The notes under the pieces: model-generated
Told to the model about the DNA's origin: nothing
Database searches by the model: none
Seen by the model: only the letters and a program-made list of their open reading frames with translations
Source of the DNA: Citromicrobium sp.
GTDB lineage: Bacteria > Pseudomonadota > Alphaproteobacteria > Sphingomonadales > Sphingomonadaceae
Length of the DNA stretch: 13,057 nt
NCBI GenBank assembly: GCA_003248395.1
Contig: QFNA01000115.1
Coordinates: 1 to 13,057 of the forward strand
Direction of reading: 5' to 3'
Part shown: one piece after another, positions 6,371 to 13,057 of the stretch
Numbering within the stretch: position 1 is the first letter of the stretch
How the letters are laid out: each line of letters begins with the position of its first letter
Made by a program: the position numbers and the translations under genes

Positions 6371-7095
6371 GCCCGCCGCGTCACGTCTGCGCCGAAGCGA
6401 TAGCCGCCGCCGCGCACGGTCTGGATGAATTGCGGATCGCCGCGATCGGCCTCGATCTTGCGTCGCAGCCGGCTGACCTGGTTGTCGACCGCGCGGTCGA
6501 ACAGATGCGCCTCGCGCCCCTGCACCATGTCGAGCAGCTGGTCGCGGTCGAGTACCTGTCGCGGATGGTCGAGGAAGGCGCGCAGCATGCGGAACTCGGC
6601 GGTCGAGATCGGCACAAGATTGCCCTCTGGATCGGTCAGCCGCCGCTTCAGCGGATCGAGCTGCCACCCCTCGAAGGCATAGCCCGCATCCTCGCCCGCG
6701 GCCGCATCGGGCGCGCGTTCGGCGCGGCGCAGCACGCTGCGAATGCGCGCCACCAGCTCGCGCGGTTCGAACGGCTTGGTCACGTAATCGTCGGCACCGA
6801 TCTCCAGCCCGATGATCCGGTCCATCGCCTCGCCCTTGGCGGTCAGCAGGATGACGGGCAGTTGCCGCGTCTCGACCAGATGGCGGCACAGCGACAGCCC
6901 GTCCTCGCCCGGCATCATGATGTCGAGCAGCACGAGATCGGGGAGTTCGCTTTCCAGCGTGCTGCGCGCCCTTGCTGCGCTTTCGGCTTCGCGCACGACG
7001 AACCCCTGGCCGGTGAGATACTCGGCCAGGGGCTCGCGCAATGTGGGCTCGTCGTCCACGAGCAGCAGGGTGGTGGGCGCGGTGTCGCTCGTCAT
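6367..7095 (-). CDS. OmpR/PhoB-family response regulator
   Basis: This is a 242-residue DNA-binding response regulator. The receiver domain (about 8-120) has the acidic pair Asp14/Asp15, the phospho-acceptor Asp58 in LLDIMMPG, Thr85 and Lys107 in DDYVTKPF, so all key residues are present. The C-terminal winged helix (about 138-238) contains STAEFRMLRAFLDHP, DNQVSRLRRKIE (the recognition-helix region) and TVRGGGYRF. The gene lies 45 bp downstream of the EF-hand gene and overlaps the kinase start by 4 nt (GTGA), so it is almost certainly the cognate partner of that kinase. Targets are unknown; a direct-repeat element overlapping the -35 of the operon promoter (around 7971-7987) could be an autoregulatory site. 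Subfamily within OmpR-type regulators is not resolvable by eye. Confidence 0.95.
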   Translation of the reverse strand: MTSDTAPTTLLLVDDEPTLREPLAEYLTGQGFVVREAESAARARSTLESELPDLVLLDIMMPGEDGLSLCRHLVETRQLPVILLTAKGEAMDRIIGLEIGADDYVTKPFEPRELVARIRSVLRRAERAPDAAAGEDAGYAFEGWQLDPLKRRLTDPEGNLVPISTAEFRMLRAFLDHPRQVLDRDQLLDMVQGREAHLFDRAVDNQVSRLRRKIEADRGDPQFIQTVRGGGYRFGADVTRRA

Positions 7096-7113
7096 GGTCT
7101 CGCTGCGCCTACC

Positions 7114-7137
7114 GCTTGCCGGCCCGTGCGGGCAAGC
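7114..7137. other. Intergenic hairpin between the EF-hand and response-regulator genes
   Basis: GCTTGCC and GGCAAGC form a perfect 7-bp stem around a 10-nt GC-rich loop, 3 bp after the EF-hand stop as transcribed and 18 bp before the regulator start. No T-run follows on the transcribed strand, so a full intrinsic terminator is unlikely. A transcript-stabilising or attenuating structure that raises the EF-hand message relative to the regulator is plausible but unproven. Confidence 0.6.
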
Positions 7138-7140
7138 ATC

Positions 7141-7827
7141 TTACTGGCGGGCAGCTTCGCGCGTCGCCCGACGTTCGGCGCGCATCGCTTCGCGCGCGGC
7201 CTTGCGCTCTGTAGCGGTTGCCGTGCCGTCGCCATTGGCGTCCATCTTGGCGAACCGCGCCTGCAGCGCCGCGTCGAATTCGGCGCGGCTGATCGCCTGG
7301 TCGTTATTGGCATCGGCGATGCCCATCATCTTCATGCCGCCACCGCGCCGCTTGCCGCCGCGCCGCATGTCGCCATTACCGCGCGCCCGACGTTCGCCGC
7401 GGGCATCGCGCCGCGCGTCCATTTCGGCCTGCGAAATGCCGCCCGAATTGTCCGCGTCGAGTGTGGCGAAGCGCTGGGCCTGCCGCTCTTCGCGATTGGC
7501 TGCGCGGCGTTCCTGCCGCTCTTCGCGCCGCTCGTTGCGCGCCTCGCGTGCGGCCTGCATTTCGGCCTGCGATAGCTCGCCGTCGCTATTGGTATCTTTC
7601 CTGGCAAAACGCTCGGCCTTGCGCGCCGCGCGGTCGGCGGCATTGATCGTGCCGTCGCCATTGGCGTCCATATGGGCGAAACGTTCGTTCGCCCTGGTCT
7701 GCATTTCTGCAAGCGTGAGATTGCCGTCGCCATTGGCGTCGGCGCCACGCTGGGTTTGCGCCAAAGCCATGCTACCGCCGGTCAGCGCGAGCGCAGCGGC
7801 GGAAATGCTGAGAGTAAGTGTCTTCAT
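7141..7827 (-). CDS. Secreted six-EF-hand Ca2+-binding-type protein with Arg/Glu-rich linkers
   Basis: This is a 228-residue exported protein. A signal peptide (1-23, ending ALA before Gln24) directs it to the periplasm. Six EF-hand-like loops follow: DANGDGNLTLAE (30-41), DANGDGTINAAD (54-65), DTNSDGELSQAE (78-89), DADNSGGISQAE (124-135), DANNDQAISRAE (172-183, lacking the usual Gly6) and DANGDGTATATE (196-207, with Ala in the hydrophobic position 8). Loops 1-3, 4 and 6 look able to bind Ca2+; loop 5 is doubtful. Between loops lie very basic or Arg/Glu-rich stretches, notably residues 97-118, and a Gly/Arg/Lys-rich patch (141-166). GGAGAG lies 6 nt before the ATG. It is the first gene of an operon with a response regulator and a kinase, suggesting it buffers or reports the signal they sense. 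No enzymatic domain is visible. Confidence 0.9.
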   Translation of the reverse strand: MKTLTLSISAAALALTGGSMALAQTQRGADANGDGNLTLAEMQTRANERFAHMDANGDGTINAADRAARKAERFARKDTNSDGELSQAEMQAAREARNERREERQERRAANREERQAQRFATLDADNSGGISQAEMDARRDARGERRARGNGDMRRGGKRRGGGMKMMGIADANNDQAISRAEFDAALQARFAKMDANGDGTATATERKAAREAMRAERRATREAARQ

Positions 7828-8103
7828 GTCGATCTCTCCGTATCCGGATTGTTATGGCGAGCTGCGACGGGACCTTGGGGGGAGGGGGAGGAAACAGGAG
7901 ACCCGCCGCAGCTCTTGCCACCGGTTCTAGGCCCCTAATGTCGCAGCATTATGCCCGAAGCGGGGTAAAGTGTAACGCTTTGTCGCAAGGCGCGCCGCAC
8001 GTTCATCCCGGCGCAAGGGGCTGACGGAAATCCGCCGCAAATCCGGCCTGAAACGGTCGCGCCTCCCCTTCGGGCCGCGCTGTCGGACGGGTCGGCGCGG
8101 GCC
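7828..8103 (-). promoter_or_regulatory. Upstream region and promoter of the EF-hand/two-component operon
   Basis: No gene is supported in this 276-bp stretch. On the minus strand CATAAT (complement of 7948-7953) lies 17 nt from GTTACA (complement of 7971-7976), a credible sigma70-type promoter giving a leader of roughly 110 nt. TGTAAC and TGTCGC begin exactly 10 bp apart at 7971 and 7981 on the plus strand, overlapping the -35, and TGTCGCA recurs at 7939. Ten-bp-phased direct repeats are typical of OmpR-family sites, so autoregulation is possible. The leader includes a purine-rich block at 7877-7891. Farther upstream, near 8059-8080, an imperfect GC stem with a TTCG loop may end the cupin transcript, but it lacks a strong T-run. 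Confidence 0.45.
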
Positions 8104-8514
8104 CTATCGTGGGCGGTGCTGCGTGCCCTCGCCTGCAGTGATGAAGATCGCCCGCGCCTCGGCCCCGCCGGTCGTATCGACATCCGCTGTATGCCACACG
8201 CCGGGCGGGTTGATCGCATATTCGCCCGCCGCAATGCGCACTTTCTCGGTATGGCCGTCGGGATATTCCTGGAACAGCACCAGCGCGCCTGCCGTGCAGA
8301 TCACCAGTTCGTCGCCCGCCGGGTGCATTTCCCAGCTGTCCCAGTCCTCGGTGAAGCCATATTCGCTCACTAGCCGCCCTTCGCGCCCATCCGCCCCGTG
8401 CCGCTCGCCATAGGCCTCATACCACGCCATCCCGTCAAAGGGCGGCTGCGGCACAGCGGTCGCGCCCAGACCCAGATGGACGAAACTGTCGGCGAGACGG
8501 CGCGGTTCGGTCAT
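8104..8514 (-). CDS. Small cupin-fold protein
   Basis: This 136-residue, single-domain cupin has motif 1 around WEMHPAGDELVICTAG (61-76), with His64 and Glu69, and motif 2 GEYAINPPGVWHTA (97-110), with His108. The usual first His of motif 1 is replaced by Glu62, so the metal set may be atypical or absent. No signal peptide is seen. The start ATG follows the stop of the VOC gene by 13 nt, so both probably share one transcript. Substrate and reaction are unknown; many such proteins act on small polar metabolites or are of unknown role. The fold assignment is reasonably firm, function is not. Confidence 0.85.
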   Translation of the reverse strand: MTEPRRLADSFVHLGLGATAVPQPPFDGMAWYEAYGERHGADGREGRLVSEYGFTEDWDSWEMHPAGDELVICTAGALVLFQEYPDGHTEKVRIAAGEYAINPPGVWHTADVDTTGGAEARAIFITAGEGTQHRPR

Positions 8515-8527
8515 CAGCGCGGCGACC

Positions 8528-8923
8528 TCAGGCGGCCTTGTCCATCAGGAAGGCGTTGAGCTTGTTGCCGTCGGGATCGCGGAAATATGCGGCATAGAAC
8601 ACCATGCCGTTCTCGTCGGGTTCGCCGCGCGGCCCCGGCTCGCCCTCGTCACGGCCGCCATTGGCCAGCGCCAGTTCGTACAACCGCTGCACCTGGTCGC
8701 GGTCCTTCGCCTGGATCGCCACCATCGTGCCGTTGCCCACGCTCGCCGGCTCGCCGTCGAATGGCCGGGTCGCGGCAATCCCCGGCGCGCCGTCCCACGC
8801 ACCCCAGGCGATGAAGTTCTCGAAATCCATCATCCGTCCAACGCCCATTTCGCCTGCAATGGCATCATAGAACGTCGCCGCGCGCGGCAGATCGTTGGTG
8901 CCCAGCGTAACGTAACCGATCAT
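8528..8923 (-). CDS. VOC-superfamily (glyoxalase/bleomycin-resistance fold) protein
   Basis: This 131-residue protein has paired beta-alpha-beta units: IGYVTLGTNDLPRAATFYD at the N-terminus and YFRDPDGNKLNAF near the C-terminus are typical of the VOC fold. The expected metal ligands are missing: the first-strand His is Tyr4, the central His is replaced in TMVAIQAKD, and the C-terminal Glu after DPDGNK is absent. It may therefore be a metal-free binding protein or an uncharacterised enzyme. An excellent ribosome site, AAGGAG, lies 7 nt before the ATG. It is followed closely by the cupin gene and preceded by the broken aminopeptidase gene, 96 bp upstream. Cytoplasmic; substrate unknown. Confidence 0.87.
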   Translation of the reverse strand: MIGYVTLGTNDLPRAATFYDAIAGEMGVGRMMDFENFIAWGAWDGAPGIAATRPFDGEPASVGNGTMVAIQAKDRDQVQRLYELALANGGRDEGEPGPRGEPDENGMVFYAAYFRDPDGNKLNAFLMDKAA

Positions 8924-9019
8924 GCAAAATCTCCTTCATCGACGACTCGCGACCGGTGGAACATTGCAGGAACAAATTCGATAGTGCAAGCGCATTGCGC
9001 CTGCGATGCCGCAGCCTGC
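8924..9019 (-). promoter_or_regulatory. Leader and possible promoter of the VOC-cupin pair
   Basis: This 96-bp gap holds the AAGGAG ribosome site next to the VOC start. A TTGCAC element has only a poor -10 at the right distance. GGAACA occurs twice 11 bp apart (8957-8973 region), and GCGCAATGCGC forms a short dyad near 8994-9004 (minus-strand sense). These could be operator half-sites, but none is a recognised motif and the promoter is only a guess. Confidence 0.25.
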
Positions 9020-10757
9020 CTAAAGCGGTGCGCACTCGCGCTCGAGCCAGGCCAGATCCTCGCCGTCCATCTGCGGCGCGAGAACCGCTTTCACCTTCAC
9101 GTGATAGTCGTTCCACCAGCCGATCTCGGCCTCGGTCATCAGGCCCTTGTCGACCAGCTTGCGGTCGAGGGGTACGTAGGTCAGGGTCTCGAAGCCGAGA
9201 TATTTGCCTTCGCCCTTCACCGGCGCTTCGACGACCAGGACCAGGTTCTCGATCCGGATGCCGTATTCGCCCGGCTTGTAGTAACCCGGCTCGTTCGACA
9301 GGATCATGCCCTCGCTCAACGGGGTCTCGGTGCCGGGGAATGCGCCGCCCGGCTTGGAAATCCGCTGCGGCCCTTCGTGGACGGAAAGATAGCTGCCTAC
9401 GCCATGCCCCGTGCCGTGGCCGTAATCGACTCCGCCCTGCCACAGGTGCATCCGTGCCAGCGCATCGAGCGCGCCCCCGCTCGTCTGGTCGGGGAAATAC
9501 TGCATCGCCAGCTGGATATGGCCTTTGAGCACGCGCGTGTTGCGCTCGATCATCTCGGCGCTGGGCGTGCCCGGGCCGACCCATACGGTGCGGGTGATGT
9601 CGGTCGTGCCGTCGTCGTACTGGCCGCCCGAGTCGACCAGAAAAATGCTCGACGGTGGGATGGGTATGTTGCTGTCCTCGTCGACCTTGTAATGCGGCAG
9701 CGCGGCATGGCCTGCCGCCGCGCTGATCGTGTCGAAACTGGCATCGCGCAGCACCCCGCCCGCCTCGCGGAATTCGCGCAGTTTGGCGGCAGCGGACAGT
9801 TCGTCGACGCCGCCCTTGGGCGCCTCGATCTCCAGCCAGCGCAGGAACCGGCTCACCGCCGCCCCGTCGCGCGCCTGTGCATCGCGGTGGCCCTGCTGCT
9901 CGGCGGGATTCTTGATCGCCTTGGGCAGCACGGTCGGGTCGCCGTCGCGCACCAGCGTGGCCCCGCCCTGCTCCAATGCATGGAAAATGCCGGCCACCGC
10001 ATGGTCTGGATCGACCGCCACCGTCTTGCCCTTCAGCGCGCCCAGCGCCGGCTGAAACTCGGCACGGTCGCGCACGCGTACTGCATTGCCCAGATGCTTG
10101 GTCAGTGCGGGGGTCACCTTGTCGGGCGCGATGAACAGCTCGGCCGTGCCGTCGGCATGCGCCAGCACATATGACAGCGCGACCGGCGTATTGTCGACGT
10201 CGGTGCCGCGCATGTTGAGCAGCCAGGCCACCGAATCGAGCGCAGTGATGACAGTCGCGTCATAGCCTTCGCGCTTCAGCCAGTCGGCCACTTCGGCGCG
10301 CTTGTCCGCGCTCGACCGGCCAGCCAGCGCGTCGTCATGCGGCACCGCTGCGGCCAGCGATGCTTCGGGCCGGTCCTGCCACACCGCATCGATGGGATTC
10401 GATGCCGTGCAGCCAGGCATCGTACCCAATCTTCGCGCCTTCGGGCGCGTTCTCGGCGATCCACTTGGCGGGCGAAGTCGCGGGAACGTCCTCGTAATCG
10501 TACAGCTTGCCGTCGACCTGCTCGCGCACCTGCACGGTGTAACGGCCGTCGGTGAACATCGCCGCCTTGTCCTTCAGTACCGCGGCGCTGCCCGCACTGC
10601 CGCCGAACCCGGTCAGCCATTTCAGCCTTTGCGCGTAAGACCCGACATATTCGCTCATGTGCTCGTCGCTGATCGGGATCACGAAACCGTGCAGCCCCCG
10701 CTTTTCCAGTTCGGTGCGCAGGGCGTCGAGGCGGGCTTCGTGGGTCTGCATCAGCAT
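9020..10757 (-). pseudogene. Xaa-Pro aminopeptidase (M24B), disrupted by internal deletion and frameshift
   Basis: The gene encodes a three-domain aminopeptidase P that removes N-terminal residues preceding proline. The first segment (from ATG 10757, with AAAGGA about 10 nt upstream; ATGs at 10766 and 10751 are alternatives) reads FVIPISDEHMSEYVGSYAQR, GFGGSAGSAAVL and AKIGYDAWLHG. The rest lies in another frame from about 10400 to 9020, starting SNPIDAVWQDRP. The catalytic domain there is complete: metal ligands Asp in FLVDSGG, Asp in TTDITR, His in GTGHGVG, Glu in SNEPGYY and Glu in RIENL. In homologues I recall about 22-25 residues between WLH and NPIDAVW; here they are missing and the frame changes, consistent with a deletion of 3n+2 bases. 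If real, no full-length protein is made; an assembly error is the alternative. Divergent from the oligopeptidase gene. Confidence 0.85.
10386..10405. other. Inverted repeat at the aminopeptidase deletion junction
   Basis: GCATCGA and TCGATGC form a perfect 7-bp stem around a 6-nt loop, exactly where the two reading frames of the aminopeptidase gene meet. Such a structure could either have been created by the deletion or have promoted polymerase slippage across it; the sequence alone does not decide. Confidence 0.65.
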
Positions 10758-10766
10758 CGTTGGCAT

Positions 10767-10924
10767 GTCCTTTCGTCGGGGCCTGCCGCACGTCCATGCG
10801 ACTCGGCGCTTGCGGCGCATGAGGGGGCCGCTTAGTCACCTGTGCAACTTAGACCGTCGCGGCGCCGCTTTCCAGCTTTGTGCCGCAAACGGGTCGTGAA
10901 TACGGGCAGGAACGGGGACGGACG
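10767..10924. promoter_or_regulatory. Divergent intergenic region between aminopeptidase P and oligopeptidase B genes
   Basis: Promoters for both divergent genes should lie in these 158 bp, but I see no convincing -35/-10 pair on either strand. CTTAG occurs twice 18 bp apart (10831-10853 region). GGGGACGG shortly before the plus-strand ATG is a weak ribosome site. No terminator or RNA gene is seen. Confidence 0.3.
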
Positions 10925-13057
10925 ATGGCAATGACGCGACTGGCTGCAATTCTGGCGGCCGCAACGATCGGCCTCGCCAGCCCCCTGTCTGCCCAGACTG
11001 CCGAAGGATCATCCGTGACCGTACCCACCTCGCCGCCCGTCGCCGAAAAGCGCGACCACAGCTACACCCACCACGGCATCACCATCGCCGATCCCTATCA
11101 CTGGCTGAAAGATCCCGGCTATCCCACGGTCGACGATGCCGACGTGCTCGATTACGTGAAGGCGGAAAACGCCTGGTTCGAAGCGCGCATGGCGCCGCAC
11201 AAGCCGCTCGTCGAAGAGCTGTTCGAAGAGATGAAGGCGCGGATCAAGGAAGACGAATCCACCGTTCCGCAAAAGGATGGCGACTGGACCTATTGGTCCG
11301 AATTCGAAACCGGCCAGGAATACCGCAAATGGTACCGCCGTCCGGTGGCGGGCGGCGATGCTGTCCTGTTGCTCGACGAAAACCAGCTGGCCGAAGGGCA
11401 TGACTATTTCCGTCTTGGCGCGTTTTCCGTGTCGAAGAACGGCCGCTATCTCGCCTACTCGACCGACACCAGCGGCTCCGAACGCTACACCATTCGCATC
11501 AAGGATCTGCAAACCGGCGAACTGCTGGCCGAAGAGATTCCCGGGACCCGTTCGGGCCCGACCTGGGTGATGGACGGCAGGGCCATCGTCTATGGCCTCT
11601 CGACCGAGGAATGGCGCACGCATGATGCGACACTGCACGTGTTGGGCACGCCGGTGGCCGATGATGTCGAACTCTACCGCGAAACGCAGGAAGAAGGCTT
11701 CAGCGTCGGTACCGGCCTCACCGCGCAGGAAGACTGGCTGGTCATCGCCACCGGCGACAACGAAACCAGCGAAGTGCGGCTGGTGCGCGCCGACGATCCG
11801 ACCGGCGAACAGATCCTCGTCGCGCCGCGCCGCAGGGGCGTGGAATACGACGTCGATGTCCGCGACGGGGTGATTTACGTCCATACCAATGACGACCATG
11901 TCAATTTCCGGCTCGCCACTGCGACGATGGAAAACCCCGGTGAATGGACCACACTGATCGCCGGGTCGGACGAATTCTACCTCTCCGGTTTCTCGCTGTT
12001 CAAGGATTTCTACGTCACCGAAGGCCGCCTGCGCGGGCTCGACCAGATCCAGCTGCGCAGCTATGCCGATCCCCATCTGGTCAAGCCGGTGGCCTTTACC
12101 GAAGCCAGCTTCTCGACCGGCCTTTCCAACAATCCCGAATACGATGTCGACCGCCTGCGCCTTGCTTATGAAAGCATGGTCACCCCCGATACGGTCTATG
12201 ACTATCACGTCGCCAGCGGCGAACTCGAACTGCTCAAGCAGCAGGAAATTCCCAGCGGTTACGATGCCGGGCAATATCGCGTCGAACGGATCGAGATGGA
12301 GGCGCGCGACGGCACGATGGTCCCTGTCAGCATCATCAGCCGCGCTGACCGCGAACCGGGCGGGCCGCTCCATCTCTATGCCTATGGCGCCTATGGCTAT
12401 GCCGTGCCGCCGGGCTTCTCCACCACGCGGCTCAGCCTGGTGGATCGCGGTTTCGCCTATGCCATTGCGCACATCCGCGGCGGCGATGATCTCGGCCGCA
12501 AATGGTATCTGCAGGGCAAGCTCAACGAACGCACCAACACCTTCAACGATTTCGTCGATGTGGCGGAGGGCCTGATCGCGAAAGGCTATACGCAGCAGGG
12601 GCAGATCACCGCCAGCGGCGGCAGCGCGGGGGGCGAGCTGATGGGCGTTGTGCTCAACACCAACCCCGATCTCTGGGGTGCCGTGGTGGCGCATGTGCCA
12701 TTCGTCGATGTGCTTTCGACCATGCTCGACAAGGATCTGCCGCTGACGCCGGGCGAATGGCCCGAATGGGGCAATCCGATCGAAAGCAAGCAGGCCTTCG
12801 CATATATCCTCAGCTACTCGCCCTACGATCAGGTCGCGGCGCAGGACTATCCGCCGTTGCTCGTCACCGCGGGTCTCAACGATCCGCGTGTTACCTATTG
12901 GGAACCGGCCAAATGGGTCGCCCGGTTGCGCGACATGAAGACCGATGACAACGAATTGCTGCTCAAGACCAATATGGGTGCGGGCCATGGGGGCAAGTCG
13001 GGCCGCTTCGCGTCGATCTATGAGGTGGCCGAAGAATATGCCTTTATCCTGTGGCAG
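10925..13057 (+). CDS. ptrB: Exported S9A serine peptidase, oligopeptidase B-like, C-terminus cut by window edge
   Basis: The frame stays open for 711 codons to the window end without a stop; family length and the final AFILWQ suggest only a few residues are missing. It is a prolyl-oligopeptidase-family enzyme: an N-terminal segment with DPYHWLKDPGYP, a beta-propeller (about 100-440) and a C-terminal alpha/beta-hydrolase. The catalytic triad is Ser567 in GGSAGGELMG, Asp653 in GLNDPRV and His688 in GAGHGGKSGR; YGAYGY near 487 supplies the oxyanion-region Tyr. The details favour oligopeptidase B, which cuts peptides after Arg/Lys, over proline-specific enzymes. Unlike E. coli PtrB, residues 1-23 form a signal peptide (cleavage after LSA, before Gln24), so the protein is probably periplasmic. 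The start at 10925 is chosen for the intact signal; ATG 10931 is an alternative. Divergent from the disrupted aminopeptidase. Confidence 0.9.
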   Translation, partial: MAMTRLAAILAAATIGLASPLSAQTAEGSSVTVPTSPPVAEKRDHSYTHHGITIADPYHWLKDPGYPTVDDADVLDYVKAENAWFEARMAPHKPLVEELFEEMKARIKEDESTVPQKDGDWTYWSEFETGQEYRKWYRRPVAGGDAVLLLDENQLAEGHDYFRLGAFSVSKNGRYLAYSTDTSGSERYTIRIKDLQTGELLAEEIPGTRSGPTWVMDGRAIVYGLSTEEWRTHDATLHVLGTPVADDVELYRETQEEGFSVGTGLTAQEDWLVIATGDNETSEVRLVRADDPTGEQILVAPRRRGVEYDVDVRDGVIYVHTNDDHVNFRLATATMENPGEWTTLIAGSDEFYLSGFSLFKDFYVTEGRLRGLDQIQLRSYADPHLVKPVAFTEASFSTGLSNNPEYDVDRLRLAYESMVTPDTVYDYHVASGELELLKQQEIPSGYDAGQYRVERIEMEARDGTMVPVSIISRADREPGGPLHLYAYGAYGYAVPPGFSTTRLSLVDRGFAYAIAHIRGGDDLGRKWYLQGKLNERTNTFNDFVDVAEGLIAKGYTQQGQITASGGSAGGELMGVVLNTNPDLWGAVVAHVPFVDVLSTMLDKDLPLTPGEWPEWGNPIESKQAFAYILSYSPYDQVAAQDYPPLLVTAGLNDPRVTYWEPAKWVARLRDMKTDDNELLLKTNMGAGHGGKSGRFASIYEVAEEYAFILWQ

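Noticed and set aside
6371..6889. Upstream extension of the kinase frame
   Set aside because: It overlaps the well-conserved response regulator in another frame; the GTG at 6370 gives the proper N-terminus and GTGA coupling.
7877..7891. G-rich tract as a possible G-quadruplex
   Set aside because: There are two long G runs and a GG, not four separated G3 runs; too weak to call.
11009..12988. Minus-strand open frame of 659 codons
   Set aside because: Antisense to the oligopeptidase B-like gene, which has an intact catalytic triad; no recognisable domain on the minus strand.

Overview
The window looks like a high-GC alphaproteobacterial chromosome. The closest match I can suggest from memory is Sphingomonadales, Erythrobacter/Sphingomonas-like. 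The reasons are strongly GC-biased codon use that leaves long antisense open frames, the style of the proteins, and five copies of a 26-bp dispersed repeat of a kind I associate with sphingomonads. No database was consulted.

Layout. (1) 1-2557, minus strand: a tightly coupled operon transcribed pabB-pabC fusion -> RluA-family pseudouridine synthase -> arfB-like peptide-release factor, the last cut off by the window edge; the first two genes overlap by 4 nt (ATGA), and the arfB start may overlap by 8 nt. (2) 2669 to about 4175/4225, plus strand: a YjgR/DUF853 HerA-type ATPase whose 3' end appears frameshifted, so the open frame runs into a repeat. (3) 4204-4887: five copies of an inverted-dyad repeat, two of which bracket a small GIY-YIG nuclease gene in inverted orientation. 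(4) 4916-7827, minus strand: a three-gene unit encoding a secreted six-EF-hand protein, an OmpR-type response regulator and a sensor histidine kinase. The last two overlap by GTGA. Both the secreted protein and the periplasmic part of the kinase carry Arg/Glu-rich segments. (5) 8104-8923, minus strand: VOC-fold and cupin proteins, probably one transcript. (6) 9020-10757, minus strand: an Xaa-Pro aminopeptidase (M24B) broken by an internal deletion plus frameshift. (7) 10925-13057, plus strand and divergent from (6): a signal-peptide-bearing S9A oligopeptidase B-like peptidase, almost complete at the window edge.

How the genes fit together: region 1 joins folate (p-aminobenzoate) synthesis with RNA modification and ribosome rescue. 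Region 4 reads as an envelope-sensing circuit in which a periplasmic Ca2+-binding-type protein is co-transcribed with its probable two-component regulator; this is the best candidate for an under-described system. Regions 6 and 7 are divergent peptidases, one apparently inactivated. The repeat cluster around the GIY-YIG gene is the best candidate for mobile or selfish DNA.
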